Shown piece by piece: positions 8,440 to 17,575 of a DNA stretch of 51,711 bases (its first letter is position 1; every line of letters begins with the position of its first letter). The notes under the pieces are model-generated. The model made no database searches, was not told the DNA's origin, and was given only the letters and a program-made list of their open reading frames with translations. The stretch is taken from NCBI GenBank assembly GCA_035512575.1, contig DATKDT010000137.1:1-51711 (forward strand), read 5' to 3'. Both the position numbers and the translations under genes were made by a program. The stretch comes from JALYRV01 sp035512575. GTDB taxonomy: Bacteria > Acidobacteriota > Vicinamibacteria > Vicinamibacterales > SCN-69-37.

Positions 8440-8463
8440 CCCGGCGCGGTATTCAGGGCCGGG
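8440..8463. promoter_or_regulatory. GC hairpin upstream of RRM gene
   Basis: CCCGGC (8440-8445) pairs with GCCGGG (8458-8463) around a 12-nt A/T-containing loop. It lies 34-57 nt before the GTG of the RRM gene and would be in its 5' leader. A role in cold or autoregulation is speculative. The rest of 8407-8661 shows no gene. Confidence 0.35.
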
Positions 8464-8661
8464 CGCTGCAAGGCCGCGGCCAGTACCTCAGCTGCTGGGG
8501 ATAGCGGATTCGACAAACAAAAATCGATCGTCGCCACTGGGCTATTTATGTGAATGAAGAGGAAGGATGGCTCGGGGCCGATGGTAGCAGAGGCCGCCAG
8601 CAGGCGCAACCGGCTGAGGTGGCCGCGCGAGCGCAGCCCCACTATCGAGGCGCGCACCACG

Positions 8662-8976
8662 TCACGGAGAGAGCCTTCGAGTCCGGATCGGTCGCTCTTC
8701 GGCAATCGCTCCCCGTCCCGGCGTCCTGTCGCGCTCGGTGTAGGCGAAGTCATCGTCGATACCGATTTCTTCGAGATCGTGGGTTTCGAGAAACCTGCTG
8801 TAGGCACTGCCGAACTGCCCCTGCTGTCCGCGCAGGCGCTGGAACCCCTGGTGCGACACCAGGACGGCGACCGGACGCCCTCGTCTGGTTAGCTCGATCG
8901 GCGCGCCGGTTTCGGCCTCGGCGACGATTCTGGCCAGGCGCGAGCGGGCTTCGGCGATGGAATACCGGCGGGACAT
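8662..8976 (-). CDS. Phd/YefM-family antitoxin (orphan)
   Basis: A 104-residue protein whose first 50 residues match the Phd/YefM DNA-binding antitoxin fold: SIAEARSRLARIVAEAETG, then PIELTRRGRPVAVLVSHQGF. The remainder is polar and acidic, typical of a toxin-binding tail. No toxin gene follows within 255 nt, since the next gene is the RRM protein. The upstream gene is a VWFA protein, so the antitoxin appears to be an orphan or to act with a toxin elsewhere. The -10-like TACACT ends 5 nt before the ATG, suggesting a leaderless message. Confidence 0.8.
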   Translation of the reverse strand: MSRRYSIAEARSRLARIVAEAETGAPIELTRRGRPVAVLVSHQGFQRLRGQQGQFGSAYSRFLETHDLEEIGIDDDFAYTERDRTPGRGAIAEERPIRTRRLSP

Positions 8977-8981
8977 GCCGA

Positions 8982-8987
8982 AGTGTA
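8982..8987 (-). promoter_or_regulatory. -10 box of phd gene (leaderless type)
   Basis: On the minus strand TACACT ends 5 nt before the ATG at 8976. There is no ribosome binding site between them. Confidence 0.35.
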
Positions 8988-9016
8988 CATCCAGGCTATA
9001 GCCGCAAGCCGGGCAG

Positions 9017-10219
9017 CTACTGCGCCTTCGGGATGAAGACGGCGCTTCGCGAGCGAACGGTTGTCCCGCCCTTCTTCACCCTGACCTGGATCCGGTGCGT
9101 CTTGCCGTCGCGCTCGGCCGGCGCCGTTTCGACGCCGAGCAGATAGTAGGCGGACGTTTCCTGGAGGAGTCGCTTCAGAGCCTGATCCGGGCCGGCGTGG
9201 ACGGTGATGAGGGAGCCGCCCGCGTTGCCGGTGAAGCGTTCGAGGCCGTTGGCACCGAGTGCTCCGTCGCGATGGACGGTCTGGCCTCCGCCTCTGCTTC
9301 TGGCCGAGAAGGCCGTGAGGAAAGACACATCGAGATGCAGCGTGTAGATGACGGCGTTGGCTTCGGCCGCGCGCAACCCGAGCGTGTCGGCCTCGAGGCG
9401 GATGTCGGGACGTCCCCCCATGCGGTCGCTCGTCGCCATTCCGGCGCTGATCACCACGAGCGTTTTTCGGCCCGGCCACTCCCTGACCGCTTCCACAACA
9501 GACCGCAGCCCGGTGACGCTGCGTGTGCTCTGGATCTCGGCGTTGATGGCGATTTCGCGCGCCGCGAGGTTCACCTGCAGAACACAAGCCCTGTCCATGC
9601 CCGGGCACTCGCGGCTCCGGACCCGCCGCATCGTCACCTCGTCCTGCGCGGCGAAATCGACCGCTTCCGAGAGCGAGATGTTGTACCGCGTTATGACGGA
9701 CATGTACTGGCCGCCCATCTTCCGAAGCGCGGCGCGAATCGCCTCGCGATCGTGAGTCGGCGCGACGCTCACGCCCGGCTGCGGGTACGCGACGAAGCCA
9801 ATCAGATCGTCCGGCGATGCCAGCGCAAGCAGCCTCGTGACGGCCTCGATGGCCGCGGGCTCCTGGACGATCTGGAGACTGGACTGATCAACGCCGAGGA
9901 TGAGCGTGCGGCTTTCGGTGCGCGGTTCCGGTGTGGCGGGCGAGGTCGCCACTGGTGCGCCGAGTGTCGCGGCGGCGCCGATCTCGCTGCCGCCGGCGAG
10001 CCGCACGAACTCGCTGCTGACGACGGTGCGGCGGCGGCCGTCGATGAAGACCTCGAAGTCCCCGGCGGCGAGGCCGGTGACCGGCTGCCACTTCCGGTCC
10101 GACACCTGGACGTCGACCATGATGACGTCGGCGCCCGACCGGAACACCGGCTGCTGCGGCGTCTGGCCGGTCTGAATGGCCAGAGCCACCAGCGCGATCA
10201 GCGAGATTCTGCCCGGCAT
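9017..10219 (-). CDS. VWFA-related Acidobacterial domain protein
   Basis: A 400-residue secreted protein. It has an N-terminal hydrophobic signal (residues 5-16) and the characteristic opening PVFRSGADVIMVDVQVSDRK with a short beta-domain (to about 75). A von Willebrand A-like domain follows (about 95-290), with LILGVDQSS in place of a canonical DxSxS metal site and GRKTLVVISAG later. The C-terminal beta-domain has the family ending DGKTHRIQVRVKKGGTTVRSR. These proteins are abundant in Acidobacteriota; their role is unknown. It is divergent from uvrA. Confidence 0.9.
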   Translation of the reverse strand: MPGRISLIALVALAIQTGQTPQQPVFRSGADVIMVDVQVSDRKWQPVTGLAAGDFEVFIDGRRRTVVSSEFVRLAGGSEIGAAATLGAPVATSPATPEPRTESRTLILGVDQSSLQIVQEPAAIEAVTRLLALASPDDLIGFVAYPQPGVSVAPTHDREAIRAALRKMGGQYMSVITRYNISLSEAVDFAAQDEVTMRRVRSRECPGMDRACVLQVNLAAREIAINAEIQSTRSVTGLRSVVEAVREWPGRKTLVVISAGMATSDRMGGRPDIRLEADTLGLRAAEANAVIYTLHLDVSFLTAFSARSRGGGQTVHRDGALGANGLERFTGNAGGSLITVHAGPDQALKRLLQETSAYYLLGVETAPAERDGKTHRIQVRVKKGGTTVRSRSAVFIPKAQ

Positions 10220-10328
10220 CTGGAGGCGAGCCTACAGGAAGGGCTCCCCGGCTACAACCGGCTCAGGTTGCCCGGCCGCAGGGGCTTGCGTATCATTACT
10301 AGTTACCGGTTCAGAGAATCAGCCCGCA

Positions 10329-13223
10329 GTGCAGTCACTCATCGTTCGCGGCGCCCGCACGCATAACCTCAAGAACGTCGACCTGACGTTGCCCGCCAGG
10401 ACGCTTGTCGTCTTCACGGGCGTCAGCGGGTCGGGCAAGTCGTCGCTTGCCTTCGACACGATCTACGCCGAGGGGCAGCGCCGCTACGTCGAGTCGCTGT
10501 CGGCCTACGCGCGCCAGTTCCTCGAGCGGATGGAGAAGCCCGACGTCGACAAGATCGACGGGATCGCGCCGGCCATCGCCATCCGGCAGAAGAACAGCAT
10601 CCGCAACCCGCGATCGACCGTCGGCACCACAACCGAAATCCACGACTACCTGCGCCTGCTCTGGGCCCGCGTCGGCCGCACGATCTGCCGCCAGTGCGGC
10701 GAGCCCGTCATCCGCGAAACACCGGACGTGGTCGCCACGCGCCTCGGCGAGCTCGCGGAAGGCACGCGGATTCTGCTCGGGTTCGATTATCCGATCCCGC
10801 CGATGTCCGCCGGCCCCGACTCGGCCGGCGACGATGACGAGCCGGCCGAGCCGCGTGATCCGGCGGCCGACCTGCTGCCGCCGGCTTTGGCCGACGATCC
10901 GCTTTCAACCATCCTGGCCACGCTCCGCAAGCGGGGCTTCGGCCGGCTGCTGATCGACGGCAGGACCGTGGACATCGAAGAGGCCGATCCGGACGCGCTG
11001 CGCGGCCTCGCGGTGCTGCCGGTCATCGTCGACCGGCTCAAAGTCGATCCCGCGTCTCGCTCGCGCATCACCGACTCGATCGAGACGGCGTATCACGAGG
11101 GCGGCGGCGCCGCATTCGTCATCGAAGTGGACGAAGCGGGACAGGCGGGACAAACGCACAGATTCAGCGAGCGGTTCGAGTGCCGCAACTGCGGCATCCA
11201 GTACGAAGTGCCGCAGCCGCGCCTCTTCTCGTTCAACAACCCGTTCGGCGCGTGTCCCACGTGCCATGGCTTCGGCAACATCATCGAGCTCGATCTCGAT
11301 CTGGTCGTGCCCGATCAAACGAAGTCGATCAACCAGAACGCCATCGAGCCCTGGAGCAAGCCGCACTACCGCGCGCACCTGGCGCTGCTGAAGCGCGCCG
11401 CGAAAGCCGGCCCCCACGGAAGCAACGTCCGACTCGACGTGCCGTGGAAGGACCTCACCGACGCCGAGCGCCAGTGGGTGGTCGAGGGGGACGGGGATTA
11501 CCAGGGCATCAAGGGCTTCTTCCGCTGGCTCGAGCGGAAGAAATACAAGGTGCACGTGCGCGTGTTCCTCAGCCGCTATCGCGGCTACCTCACGTGCTCG
11601 GACTGCGGCGGCACGCGCCTGCGGCGCGAGGCGCGCGACGTGCGCGTGGGCGGCCAGACCATCGACCTCGTCTGCGCCCTCACCGTGCAGCAGGCGCGCG
11701 GCTTCTTCTCGTCGCTCGAGCTCACCGAGAAGGAAGCGGTGGTGGCCGGCAAGATCCTGCACGAGATTCAGCGCCGCCTGACGTTCCTGACCGACGTCGG
11801 CCTCGAATACCTGACGCTTGACCGCCTGTCGTCGACGCTTTCGGGCGGCGAGTCGCAGCGCATCAACCTCGCGACGTCGCTCGGCTCGGCGCTGGTCGGC
11901 ACGCTCTACGTGCTCGACGAGCCGTCGATCGGCCTGCACCCGCGCGACAACGAGCGGCTGATTGCCATCCTCCGCCAGCTGCGCGACCAGGGCAACACCG
12001 TGCTCGTCGTCGAGCACGACGCCGACATGATCCGTGTCGCCGATCACGTCGTCGATCTCGGCCTCGGCGCGGGCGAGCAGGGCGGGCGCATCGTGTTCTC
12101 GGGCACGTTCGAGGATCTGCTCAAGGAGCAGCGCTCGCTCACCGCCAAGTACATGCGCGACGAGCTGGCCATTCCGATTCCGTCGCAACGCCGCCGCCCG
12201 ACGATTCAGCGGCTGAAAGTCATCGGCGCGTCGGAGCACAACCTGAAGAACATCGACGTCGAGATTCCGCTCGGCCTGCTCACGTGCGTCACGGGCGTCA
12301 GCGGCTCGGGCAAGTCGACGCTCGTGCACGACGTCGTCTACGCCGCGCTCAAGCGCCTCAAGGGCGACTGGGACCGCCGCGTCGGCACGCACAGAAAGAT
12401 CGAGGGGCCGGAGATGGTCAGCGACGTGGTGCTCGTCGACCAGCAGCCGATCGGCCGCACGCCGCGCTCCAACCCGGTGACGTACCTGAAGGCGTTCGAC
12501 CCGATTCGCGAGCTGTTCGCGCAGACGAAGGACGCGCGCGCCAAGGGCATGACCGCCAGCCACTTCTCGTTCAACGTGCCGGGTGGCCGCTGCGACGCGT
12601 GCGAAGGCGAAGGCGTCGTCCGCGTCGAGATGCAGTTCCTCGCCGACGTGTTCGTGCCGTGCGACGAGTGCGACGGCAAGCGCTTCAAGCAGACGGTGCT
12701 CGACGTCCGCTACAAGAACAGGAACGTCGATCAGGTGCTCGACATGACCGTGCGCGAGGCGCTCGGCTTCTTCGCGCAGTCGCCGAAGGTCATGCGCCGC
12801 CTGCAGGTGCTCGACGAGATCGGCCTCGGCTACCTCCGCCTCGGCCAGCCGGCCACGACGCTGTCGGGCGGCGAGGCGCAGCGCATCAAGATTGCATCGC
12901 ATCTGGCGTCGCAAACCGGCGACCGCGTGCTTTATATTCTTGACGAGCCCACCACCGGCCTGCACTTCGACGACATCGTCAAACTGCTGGCGGCGTTCAA
13001 GAAGCTGCTGGCCGCGGGGCACAGTCTGCTCGTGATCGAGCACAACATGGACGTGATCAAGGTGGCCGACTGGATCATCGACCTCGGCCCCGAAGGCGGA
13101 GAAGCGGGCGGCCTGGTCGTCGCCGCCGGCACGCCCGAGGCCGTGTCGCTGGTCGACGCCTCGCACACGGGCCGCTACCTCCGCGACGTGCTCGCCGCGG
13201 GGCGGGCGCATGCATATCAATAG
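10329..13223 (+). CDS. uvrA: UvrABC excinuclease subunit A
   Basis: A 964-residue ATPase that scans DNA for bulky lesions and loads UvrB in nucleotide excision repair. Two ABC modules are visible. The first Walker A is GVSGSGKSSLAF (about residue 35) with signature LSGGESQRINLA; the second is GVSGSGKSTLVHDV with LSGGEAQRIKIA. Zinc-binding CxxC pairs appear as CRQC, CSDC and CDAC...CDEC. The frame is open further upstream, but GTG at 10329 gives the family start (VQSLIVRGARTHNLKN). A heptad-repeat hairpin follows immediately. uvrC is at 26.5 kb. Confidence 0.97.
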   Translation: MQSLIVRGARTHNLKNVDLTLPARTLVVFTGVSGSGKSSLAFDTIYAEGQRRYVESLSAYARQFLERMEKPDVDKIDGIAPAIAIRQKNSIRNPRSTVGTTTEIHDYLRLLWARVGRTICRQCGEPVIRETPDVVATRLGELAEGTRILLGFDYPIPPMSAGPDSAGDDDEPAEPRDPAADLLPPALADDPLSTILATLRKRGFGRLLIDGRTVDIEEADPDALRGLAVLPVIVDRLKVDPASRSRITDSIETAYHEGGGAAFVIEVDEAGQAGQTHRFSERFECRNCGIQYEVPQPRLFSFNNPFGACPTCHGFGNIIELDLDLVVPDQTKSINQNAIEPWSKPHYRAHLALLKRAAKAGPHGSNVRLDVPWKDLTDAERQWVVEGDGDYQGIKGFFRWLERKKYKVHVRVFLSRYRGYLTCSDCGGTRLRREARDVRVGGQTIDLVCALTVQQARGFFSSLELTEKEAVVAGKILHEIQRRLTFLTDVGLEYLTLDRLSSTLSGGESQRINLATSLGSALVGTLYVLDEPSIGLHPRDNERLIAILRQLRDQGNTVLVVEHDADMIRVADHVVDLGLGAGEQGGRIVFSGTFEDLLKEQRSLTAKYMRDELAIPIPSQRRRPTIQRLKVIGASEHNLKNIDVEIPLGLLTCVTGVSGSGKSTLVHDVVYAALKRLKGDWDRRVGTHRKIEGPEMVSDVVLVDQQPIGRTPRSNPVTYLKAFDPIRELFAQTKDARAKGMTASHFSFNVPGGRCDACEGEGVVRVEMQFLADVFVPCDECDGKRFKQTVLDVRYKNRNVDQVLDMTVREALGFFAQSPKVMRRLQVLDEIGLGYLRLGQPATTLSGGEAQRIKIASHLASQTGDRVLYILDEPTTGLHFDDIVKLLAAFKKLLAAGHSLLVIEHNMDVIKVADWIIDLGPEGGEAGGLVVAAGTPEAVSLVDASHTGRYLRDVLAAGRAHAYQ

Positions 13224-13300
13224 CAGGCTCCAGGCCCCAGGCCCCAGACTCCAGGTACTGCCCGGAGTCTGCTGGAGCCTGGAGTCTGGGGTCTGGAGTC
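13224..13300. repeat. Period-7 array, CAGRCYC family, with inverted copy
   Basis: Five consecutive 7-mers (13224-13258) starting with CAG and ending in YC or AC are followed, after 14 nt, by four 7-mers of the form TGGRGYC (13273-13300). The right half is the reverse complement of the left with only transition differences, so an RNA copy folds with G-U pairs replacing some G-C pairs. It begins directly after the uvrA stop and ends 8 nt before the next start. Confidence 0.85.
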
Positions 13301-13308
13301 TTTGGAGT

Positions 13309-14523
13309 ATGAAGAAGCACTGTCTTATCGCACTTGTTCTGTCGGTGGTGACCACCCCGGTGTTCGCCCAACAGGCGCAGTTCCAGGACGTCGTCCGCAT
13401 GCTGCGGCATCCGGATGCGCGCGAGCGGCTGAAGTCGGTCGAGATGCTGCGCGAGGCCGGGTTCATGGAAGCCGCGGAGCCCGTGGCGCCGCTCATTGCC
13501 GACCCGGATGACGATGTGCAGCTGGCGGCGATCGAGACCGAGCTGTCGCTGTTCATGCTCGACGATGGGTCGCGCAGGCGGCTGGGCGGGTTCATGACGT
13601 CGCGGCCGAAGAGCGCGGGGCTTGCGGCGTTCGAGGCGGGGCCGTCGGTGGTCAAGCCCGTGCCGGTGCCGGTCGCCGTGGTCGACAATCTGCTGCTGGC
13701 GCTGGACGATGCGAACGAGCGGGTGCGGTTCGAGGCGGTGCACGCGCTGGGCGCGCTGGCGAAGCCGCCGCTGACGGTGCCGCAGACGCGCCGGCTCGTC
13801 GCCGCACTCGATCATTACGACCCGATCGTCAGGGCGGCGTCGGCGCGCGTGATCGCGCGGCTGCAGGTGAAGGAAGCCGAAGACGCGCTGATCGCGGCGA
13901 TTGGCGACTCGAACCAGGCGGTGCGTCAGTTCGCGATGTATGCGCTCGGGGAGATCGAGTCCGAGAAGGCGATTGCGGCGCTGAAGCATCAGATCGAGAA
14001 CTATCGCAGCAACACGCAGGCGACGTGGGCGCTGCTCGCGCTCGCGAAGATCGGGCACGAGTCGACCGCGGATCTGTTCCGGCAGTATCTGGCGGCGAAG
14101 GACCCGGGCTTCCGCGCGGCGTCGGCCGAAGGCCTGGCGCGCGTGGGCGCTGACGATTTCGTGCCGCAGCTCGAGCAGCGGCTGCAGGGCGAGCGCGGGC
14201 CGGCCGTGCAGCTGGCCTATTTCTTCGCGCTGCAGAAGCTCGGGCGCAATTACCTGGAGCACATCGTCAACGCGCTTCAGCGCGACGAGACGGCGCCGCA
14301 GGCGATGGAGTATCTGATCGAGCTCGGGCCGTCGATGGAGAAGGACCTGACGCCGTACCTGGCGTCGCGTGAAGACAACGTGCGCGGGCGCGTCGCCCAG
14401 GTGCTGGGCCTCGTCGGCACGGCCGACGTGGTGCCGGCGCTCGAGACGGCGCGCCTCGACCGCAACGACGCCGTCGCGCGCGCGATTGCCGCCGCGATCG
14501 ACCGCATCAAAACACGTCAGTGA
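13309..14523 (+). CDS. Secreted HEAT-repeat protein
   Basis: A 404-residue protein with a signal peptide (MKKHCLIALVLSVV, cleavage after about residue 20 at FAQ). It is built almost entirely of HEAT/PBS-lyase-type helical repeats of about 30 residues (FQDVVRMLRHPDARERLKSV, VRFEAVHALGALA, PIVRAASARVIARL, AVRQFAMYALGEI, NVRGRVAQVLGLVG). ATG 13309 is chosen because GGAG lies just upstream and it gives a clean signal peptide; the longer reading frame runs through the heptad repeat. It probably acts as a periplasmic protein-binding scaffold. The stop overlaps the next start (GTGA). Confidence 0.85.
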   Translation: MKKHCLIALVLSVVTTPVFAQQAQFQDVVRMLRHPDARERLKSVEMLREAGFMEAAEPVAPLIADPDDDVQLAAIETELSLFMLDDGSRRRLGGFMTSRPKSAGLAAFEAGPSVVKPVPVPVAVVDNLLLALDDANERVRFEAVHALGALAKPPLTVPQTRRLVAALDHYDPIVRAASARVIARLQVKEAEDALIAAIGDSNQAVRQFAMYALGEIESEKAIAALKHQIENYRSNTQATWALLALAKIGHESTADLFRQYLAAKDPGFRAASAEGLARVGADDFVPQLEQRLQGERGPAVQLAYFFALQKLGRNYLEHIVNALQRDETAPQAMEYLIELGPSMEKDLTPYLASREDNVRGRVAQVLGLVGTADVVPALETARLDRNDAVARAIAAAIDRIKTRQ

Positions 14524-15119
14524 TCCTTCGGCGCGACTTCTACGAGCGGCCGACGCTCGAGGTGGCACGGGATCTGCTCGGCAAGGTCCTGATCCATGAG
14601 ACCGGCGCCGGCCGCGCGTCGGGCGTCATCGTCGAAACCGAGGCCTACATCGGCGAGGACGATCCGGCGTGCCACGCGGCGCCGGGCCCGACGACGCGCA
14701 ATGCGCCGCTGTACGGGCCGCCGGGCATCGCCTACGTCTATCTCAATTACGGCATCCACTATCTCGTCAACGCGGTGACCGAAGCCGAAGGCTGGCCCGC
14801 GGCCGTCCTCATTCGCGCACTCGAGCCGCTCGAAGGCATCGGTCTGATGCGCCGCCGCCGCGCGCGCGGATCCAACCGTCCGGCCGCCGCGTTTACCGAG
14901 GCGGAACTCTGCCGCGGCCCCGGCAATCTCACCAAGGCGCTGGGGATTGATCTTCGGCAGAACCTGAAGGACCTGACGGCTTCCGCATTGCGGATCGAAG
15001 ATCGCAGATTGCAGATCTTGAATGTGGAGTGGAGGCCGCGCATCGGGATTACGCAGGCCGCTGATCGTCCATGGCGATGCAGCGTGACCGGCCACGCCGC
15101 GGTGTCAGGAAAGAGGTAA
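14520..15119 (+). CDS. 3-methyladenine DNA glycosylase (Mpg/AAG family)
   Basis: A 199-residue base-excision-repair enzyme of the AAG type. It has the catalytic segment GVIVETEAYIGEDDPACHA with the general-base Glu, the lesion-recognition YGPPGIAYVYLNYGIHYLVN, RGPGNLTKALGI and the terminal PRIGI. The GTG start overlaps the stop of the HEAT gene (GTGA), so the two are translationally coupled. Residues about 158-167 (IEDRRLQIL) are encoded by four imperfect 7-mers related to GATCGCA, just before the PRIGI motif. Confidence 0.93.
   Translation: MILRRDFYERPTLEVARDLLGKVLIHETGAGRASGVIVETEAYIGEDDPACHAAPGPTTRNAPLYGPPGIAYVYLNYGIHYLVNAVTEAEGWPAAVLIRALEPLEGIGLMRRRRARGSNRPAAAFTEAELCRGPGNLTKALGIDLRQNLKDLTASALRIEDRRLQILNVEWRPRIGITQAADRPWRCSVTGHAAVSGKR
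14993..15020 (+). repeat. Four heptads (GATCGCA family) inside the glycosylase gene
   Basis: Four consecutive 7-mers, GATCGAA, GATCGCA, GATTGCA and GATCTTG, lie in frame in the glycosylase gene. They encode a variable loop before the conserved PRIGI motif. The reading frame and active-site motifs are kept. Confidence 0.6.
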
Positions 15120-15144
15120 TATCCACCACCATCAGGAGGCGTCG

Positions 15145-17547
15145 ATGGTTGGTTCCGAGCTTCGTTGGGCCATACGCGCCGTTCGCGCGCGCGGCTGGCA
15201 GGCTGTTCTGGTTGTCGTCCTTCTTGCCGTCGCGATCGCAGCGAACACGATTGTCTTCTCGGCGGCCGATGCGTTCGTCTTCCGCCGGGCGCCGTATCCC
15301 CAATCCGAACGCCTCGTCGTGCTGGATCGCGACGCCACCGGCGACTTCATGTCGCCCGGGTTCGTCCGCGGCACGTCGATCGCGGAATGGCGCCGGCAGG
15401 GCGACGTCTTCAGCGCCGTTCATGCACACGCCCTGGGCGGCCTGCTCCACGCCGAGGTCGAGGGCGCCACTGAGCCGATCTACAGCGAACAGGTAACACC
15501 CGGACTGCTCCGGCTGCTCGGGGCCCGTCTCATCGCCGGCCGGCTGATCGATCCTGCAGACGCCGAGACCGGCGCGCCGCCCGTGGCCGTCGTCGGCGAC
15601 GACATCGCCATCAGGCTATTCGGCAGCGCGCCGGCCGCGATCGGCCAGCGGCTCGGGACCGGCGGCAGCATCGAGATCGTCGGCGTCGTCGATGCGGCGT
15701 TCAGGTTTCCGGGGGCGCGCGAGCGCATCTGGCGCCCGTACGACATTTCCCGCCTCGAGCCGTTCAACAACATCCGCAACGTCGCGCAACTCGCTGATGG
15801 TATCTCGTTCGAACAGGGCGTCTTCGCGGTCAAACAGCGCAGCGAACCGATCCTCAAGGCCGCCGGTCCCGGGCGGCCGTACCCCATGACGCTTCGCCGC
15901 CTCGCCGACATCCGCGAGAACGCACGCTACGCGGGCGTGCTGCTGATGCTGCTCGCGGCCGCCGCCTGTCTTCTCCTCATCGCCTGTGCAAACGTCGCGA
16001 GCCTCGAGCTCGCCGCGGCGCTTGGGCGCGGCCGCGCGATGGCCGTGCACGCGGCCCTTGGCGCAGGCCGTCTGGCGCTGGTCCGCATGCGGTTGCTGGA
16101 GGCCGCGATACTCACGACCGCAAGCGCCGCAGCGGGCGCGGTGCTGGCCTGGTGGGGCATGCGCGTGCTGACGGCGTCGCTTCCGCCTGTGATGGCGCAG
16201 CAGCTCGCGAACGCCATCGATTTCGATCCACGCGCCGTCGGATTCATGGTTGCGGTCGCTGCAGCGGCCTGGACGCTGGCTTCGCTTCCGGCAGTCTGGC
16301 GTGCGAGCCGCGCCGACCTGATGGACGTGCTCCGCGACGACGCGCGGCTGCAGGCTTCACGCGCCGGGGCGTGGGCGCGGCACGCGCTGATCGTGAGCCA
16401 GATCGCCGCGACGGTGATTCTTCTGGTCGGCGCGCTCCTCTATGTCCGCTCGTATGCCGCGAAGGCCGGCACCGACAAGGGATTCGATGCGAGCACGATC
16501 GCCACGCTCACGGCATACGGCGTCCCAAGCGCGCGCCTGACGGGCACGCCGCTGCGCGAGGCGATGGCCGATCTGCTGTCGCGCCATCCGGCGGTCGAGG
16601 CCTTTACGCGAGCCGATAACCTGCTGCCCGGTCCCTTCGGCGGCTTGAGTGGCGAGCTCCTGCTCGATGGCGCGCCTGCGCCGAGGAACCTCGAGGCGAT
16701 GATCAGCTATGTTGCCGTCGCCCCGACGTTCTTCGAGACGATGCGGATTCCGATTCTCGCCGGTCAGATATTCGACGAAGGCGGTCCGGTCGGACGTGTC
16801 GTCGTCGATGAAGCGCTGGCGCGCCGTTTTTGGCCGGGGCAGAATCCCATCGGACGCCGGTTCGGGGTGAAAGGCACCAGCTTCGGCCGAACACGTGCGG
16901 ATCAGACAGGCACTTTCGAGGTGATCGGCGTCGCGCGGGCGGTGCGGCCCGACCGCGTCGCGCTCGAATCCGGTCAGGGCGTATTCATCTTCTACACACC
17001 GGCGGATCCCGCGGGCACGAGAGCAGCGTTCGTGCTGCGGATGGCCGATCCCGATCGGCTGGCCGACGTCGTGAGCATGGTCCGAGGCCTGGCGCCAGGC
17101 ATCGTCGTCACCGGCGACCCGATGGAGGAGCGGTACGCGCGGCTCGAAGGCGACCGGCGGCTCGCGGCATGGGCCACGGGAGGACTCGGCGGGCTCGCGT
17201 TGATTGTGGCAACCCTCGGCATCTACGCCGTCATGGCGTTCATCGTCTCCGCGCGTACGCGCGAAATCGGGATCCGAATGGCGTTGGGCGCGGGAAACCG
17301 CGACATTCGCCGCGACGTGTTCGCCGCATCGTTGAAGTACGTCGCGGCCGGTGCAGTGCTGGGTCTCGTTGGCGCGCTTGGCGCCTCGCGGCTGATTGAG
17401 GCGCAGCTGTTCGGCGTCACGGCGACGGATCCGCTGACCTACGCAGCCGTGACCGCAGGCGTGTTCGCAGTGGCGACGCTGGCGACCTGGCGTCCCGCAA
17501 TGGCGGCCATGCGCGTCGATCCGGCGATCGCGCTGCGAAATCAGTAG
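15145..17547 (+). CDS. ADOP-type MacB/FtsX ABC permease
   Basis: An 800-residue permease of the Acidobacterial duplicated orphan permease type. It has an N-terminal helix (about 15-40), a large periplasmic MacB-like domain (40-255), helices at about 260-290, 300-330, 360-385 and 412-435, a second periplasmic domain (440-670) and C-terminal helices. The FtsX signature ARTREIGIRMALGAGNRDI is at about residue 703. Start ATG 15145 has AGGAGG at 15134-15139, 5 nt away, one of the few strong ribosome binding sites here; a TAATAT -10 lies at 15117-15122. No ATPase gene is adjacent, as usual for the orphan family. The substrate is unknown. Confidence 0.9.
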   Translation: MVGSELRWAIRAVRARGWQAVLVVVLLAVAIAANTIVFSAADAFVFRRAPYPQSERLVVLDRDATGDFMSPGFVRGTSIAEWRRQGDVFSAVHAHALGGLLHAEVEGATEPIYSEQVTPGLLRLLGARLIAGRLIDPADAETGAPPVAVVGDDIAIRLFGSAPAAIGQRLGTGGSIEIVGVVDAAFRFPGARERIWRPYDISRLEPFNNIRNVAQLADGISFEQGVFAVKQRSEPILKAAGPGRPYPMTLRRLADIRENARYAGVLLMLLAAAACLLLIACANVASLELAAALGRGRAMAVHAALGAGRLALVRMRLLEAAILTTASAAAGAVLAWWGMRVLTASLPPVMAQQLANAIDFDPRAVGFMVAVAAAAWTLASLPAVWRASRADLMDVLRDDARLQASRAGAWARHALIVSQIAATVILLVGALLYVRSYAAKAGTDKGFDASTIATLTAYGVPSARLTGTPLREAMADLLSRHPAVEAFTRADNLLPGPFGGLSGELLLDGAPAPRNLEAMISYVAVAPTFFETMRIPILAGQIFDEGGPVGRVVVDEALARRFWPGQNPIGRRFGVKGTSFGRTRADQTGTFEVIGVARAVRPDRVALESGQGVFIFYTPADPAGTRAAFVLRMADPDRLADVVSMVRGLAPGIVVTGDPMEERYARLEGDRRLAAWATGGLGGLALIVATLGIYAVMAFIVSARTREIGIRMALGAGNRDIRRDVFAASLKYVAAGAVLGLVGALGASRLIEAQLFGVTATDPLTYAAVTAGVFAVATLATWRPAMAAMRVDPAIALRNQ

Positions 17548-17567
17548 CGCAGCCCTTCAGGGCTGCG
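17548..17567. terminator. Hairpin between permease and htrA
   Basis: An 8-bp stem (CGCAGCCC at 17548-17555, GGGCTGCG at 17560-17567) is closed by a TTCA loop. It starts right after the permease stop and lies before the end of the convergent htrA gene, so it may terminate both transcripts. There is no T tract. Confidence 0.5.
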
Positions 17568-17575
17568 AGTGCGAA

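Noticed and set aside
8436..8807. Possible toxin gene partner for the Phd antitoxin
   Set aside because: The frame overlaps the antitoxin itself, shows no RelE, Doc or PIN motif and contains the leader of the RRM gene.
10905..13688. 927-codon minus-strand open frame opposite uvrA
   Set aside because: No recognisable domain, and it is fully antisense to uvrA, whose motifs are unambiguous.
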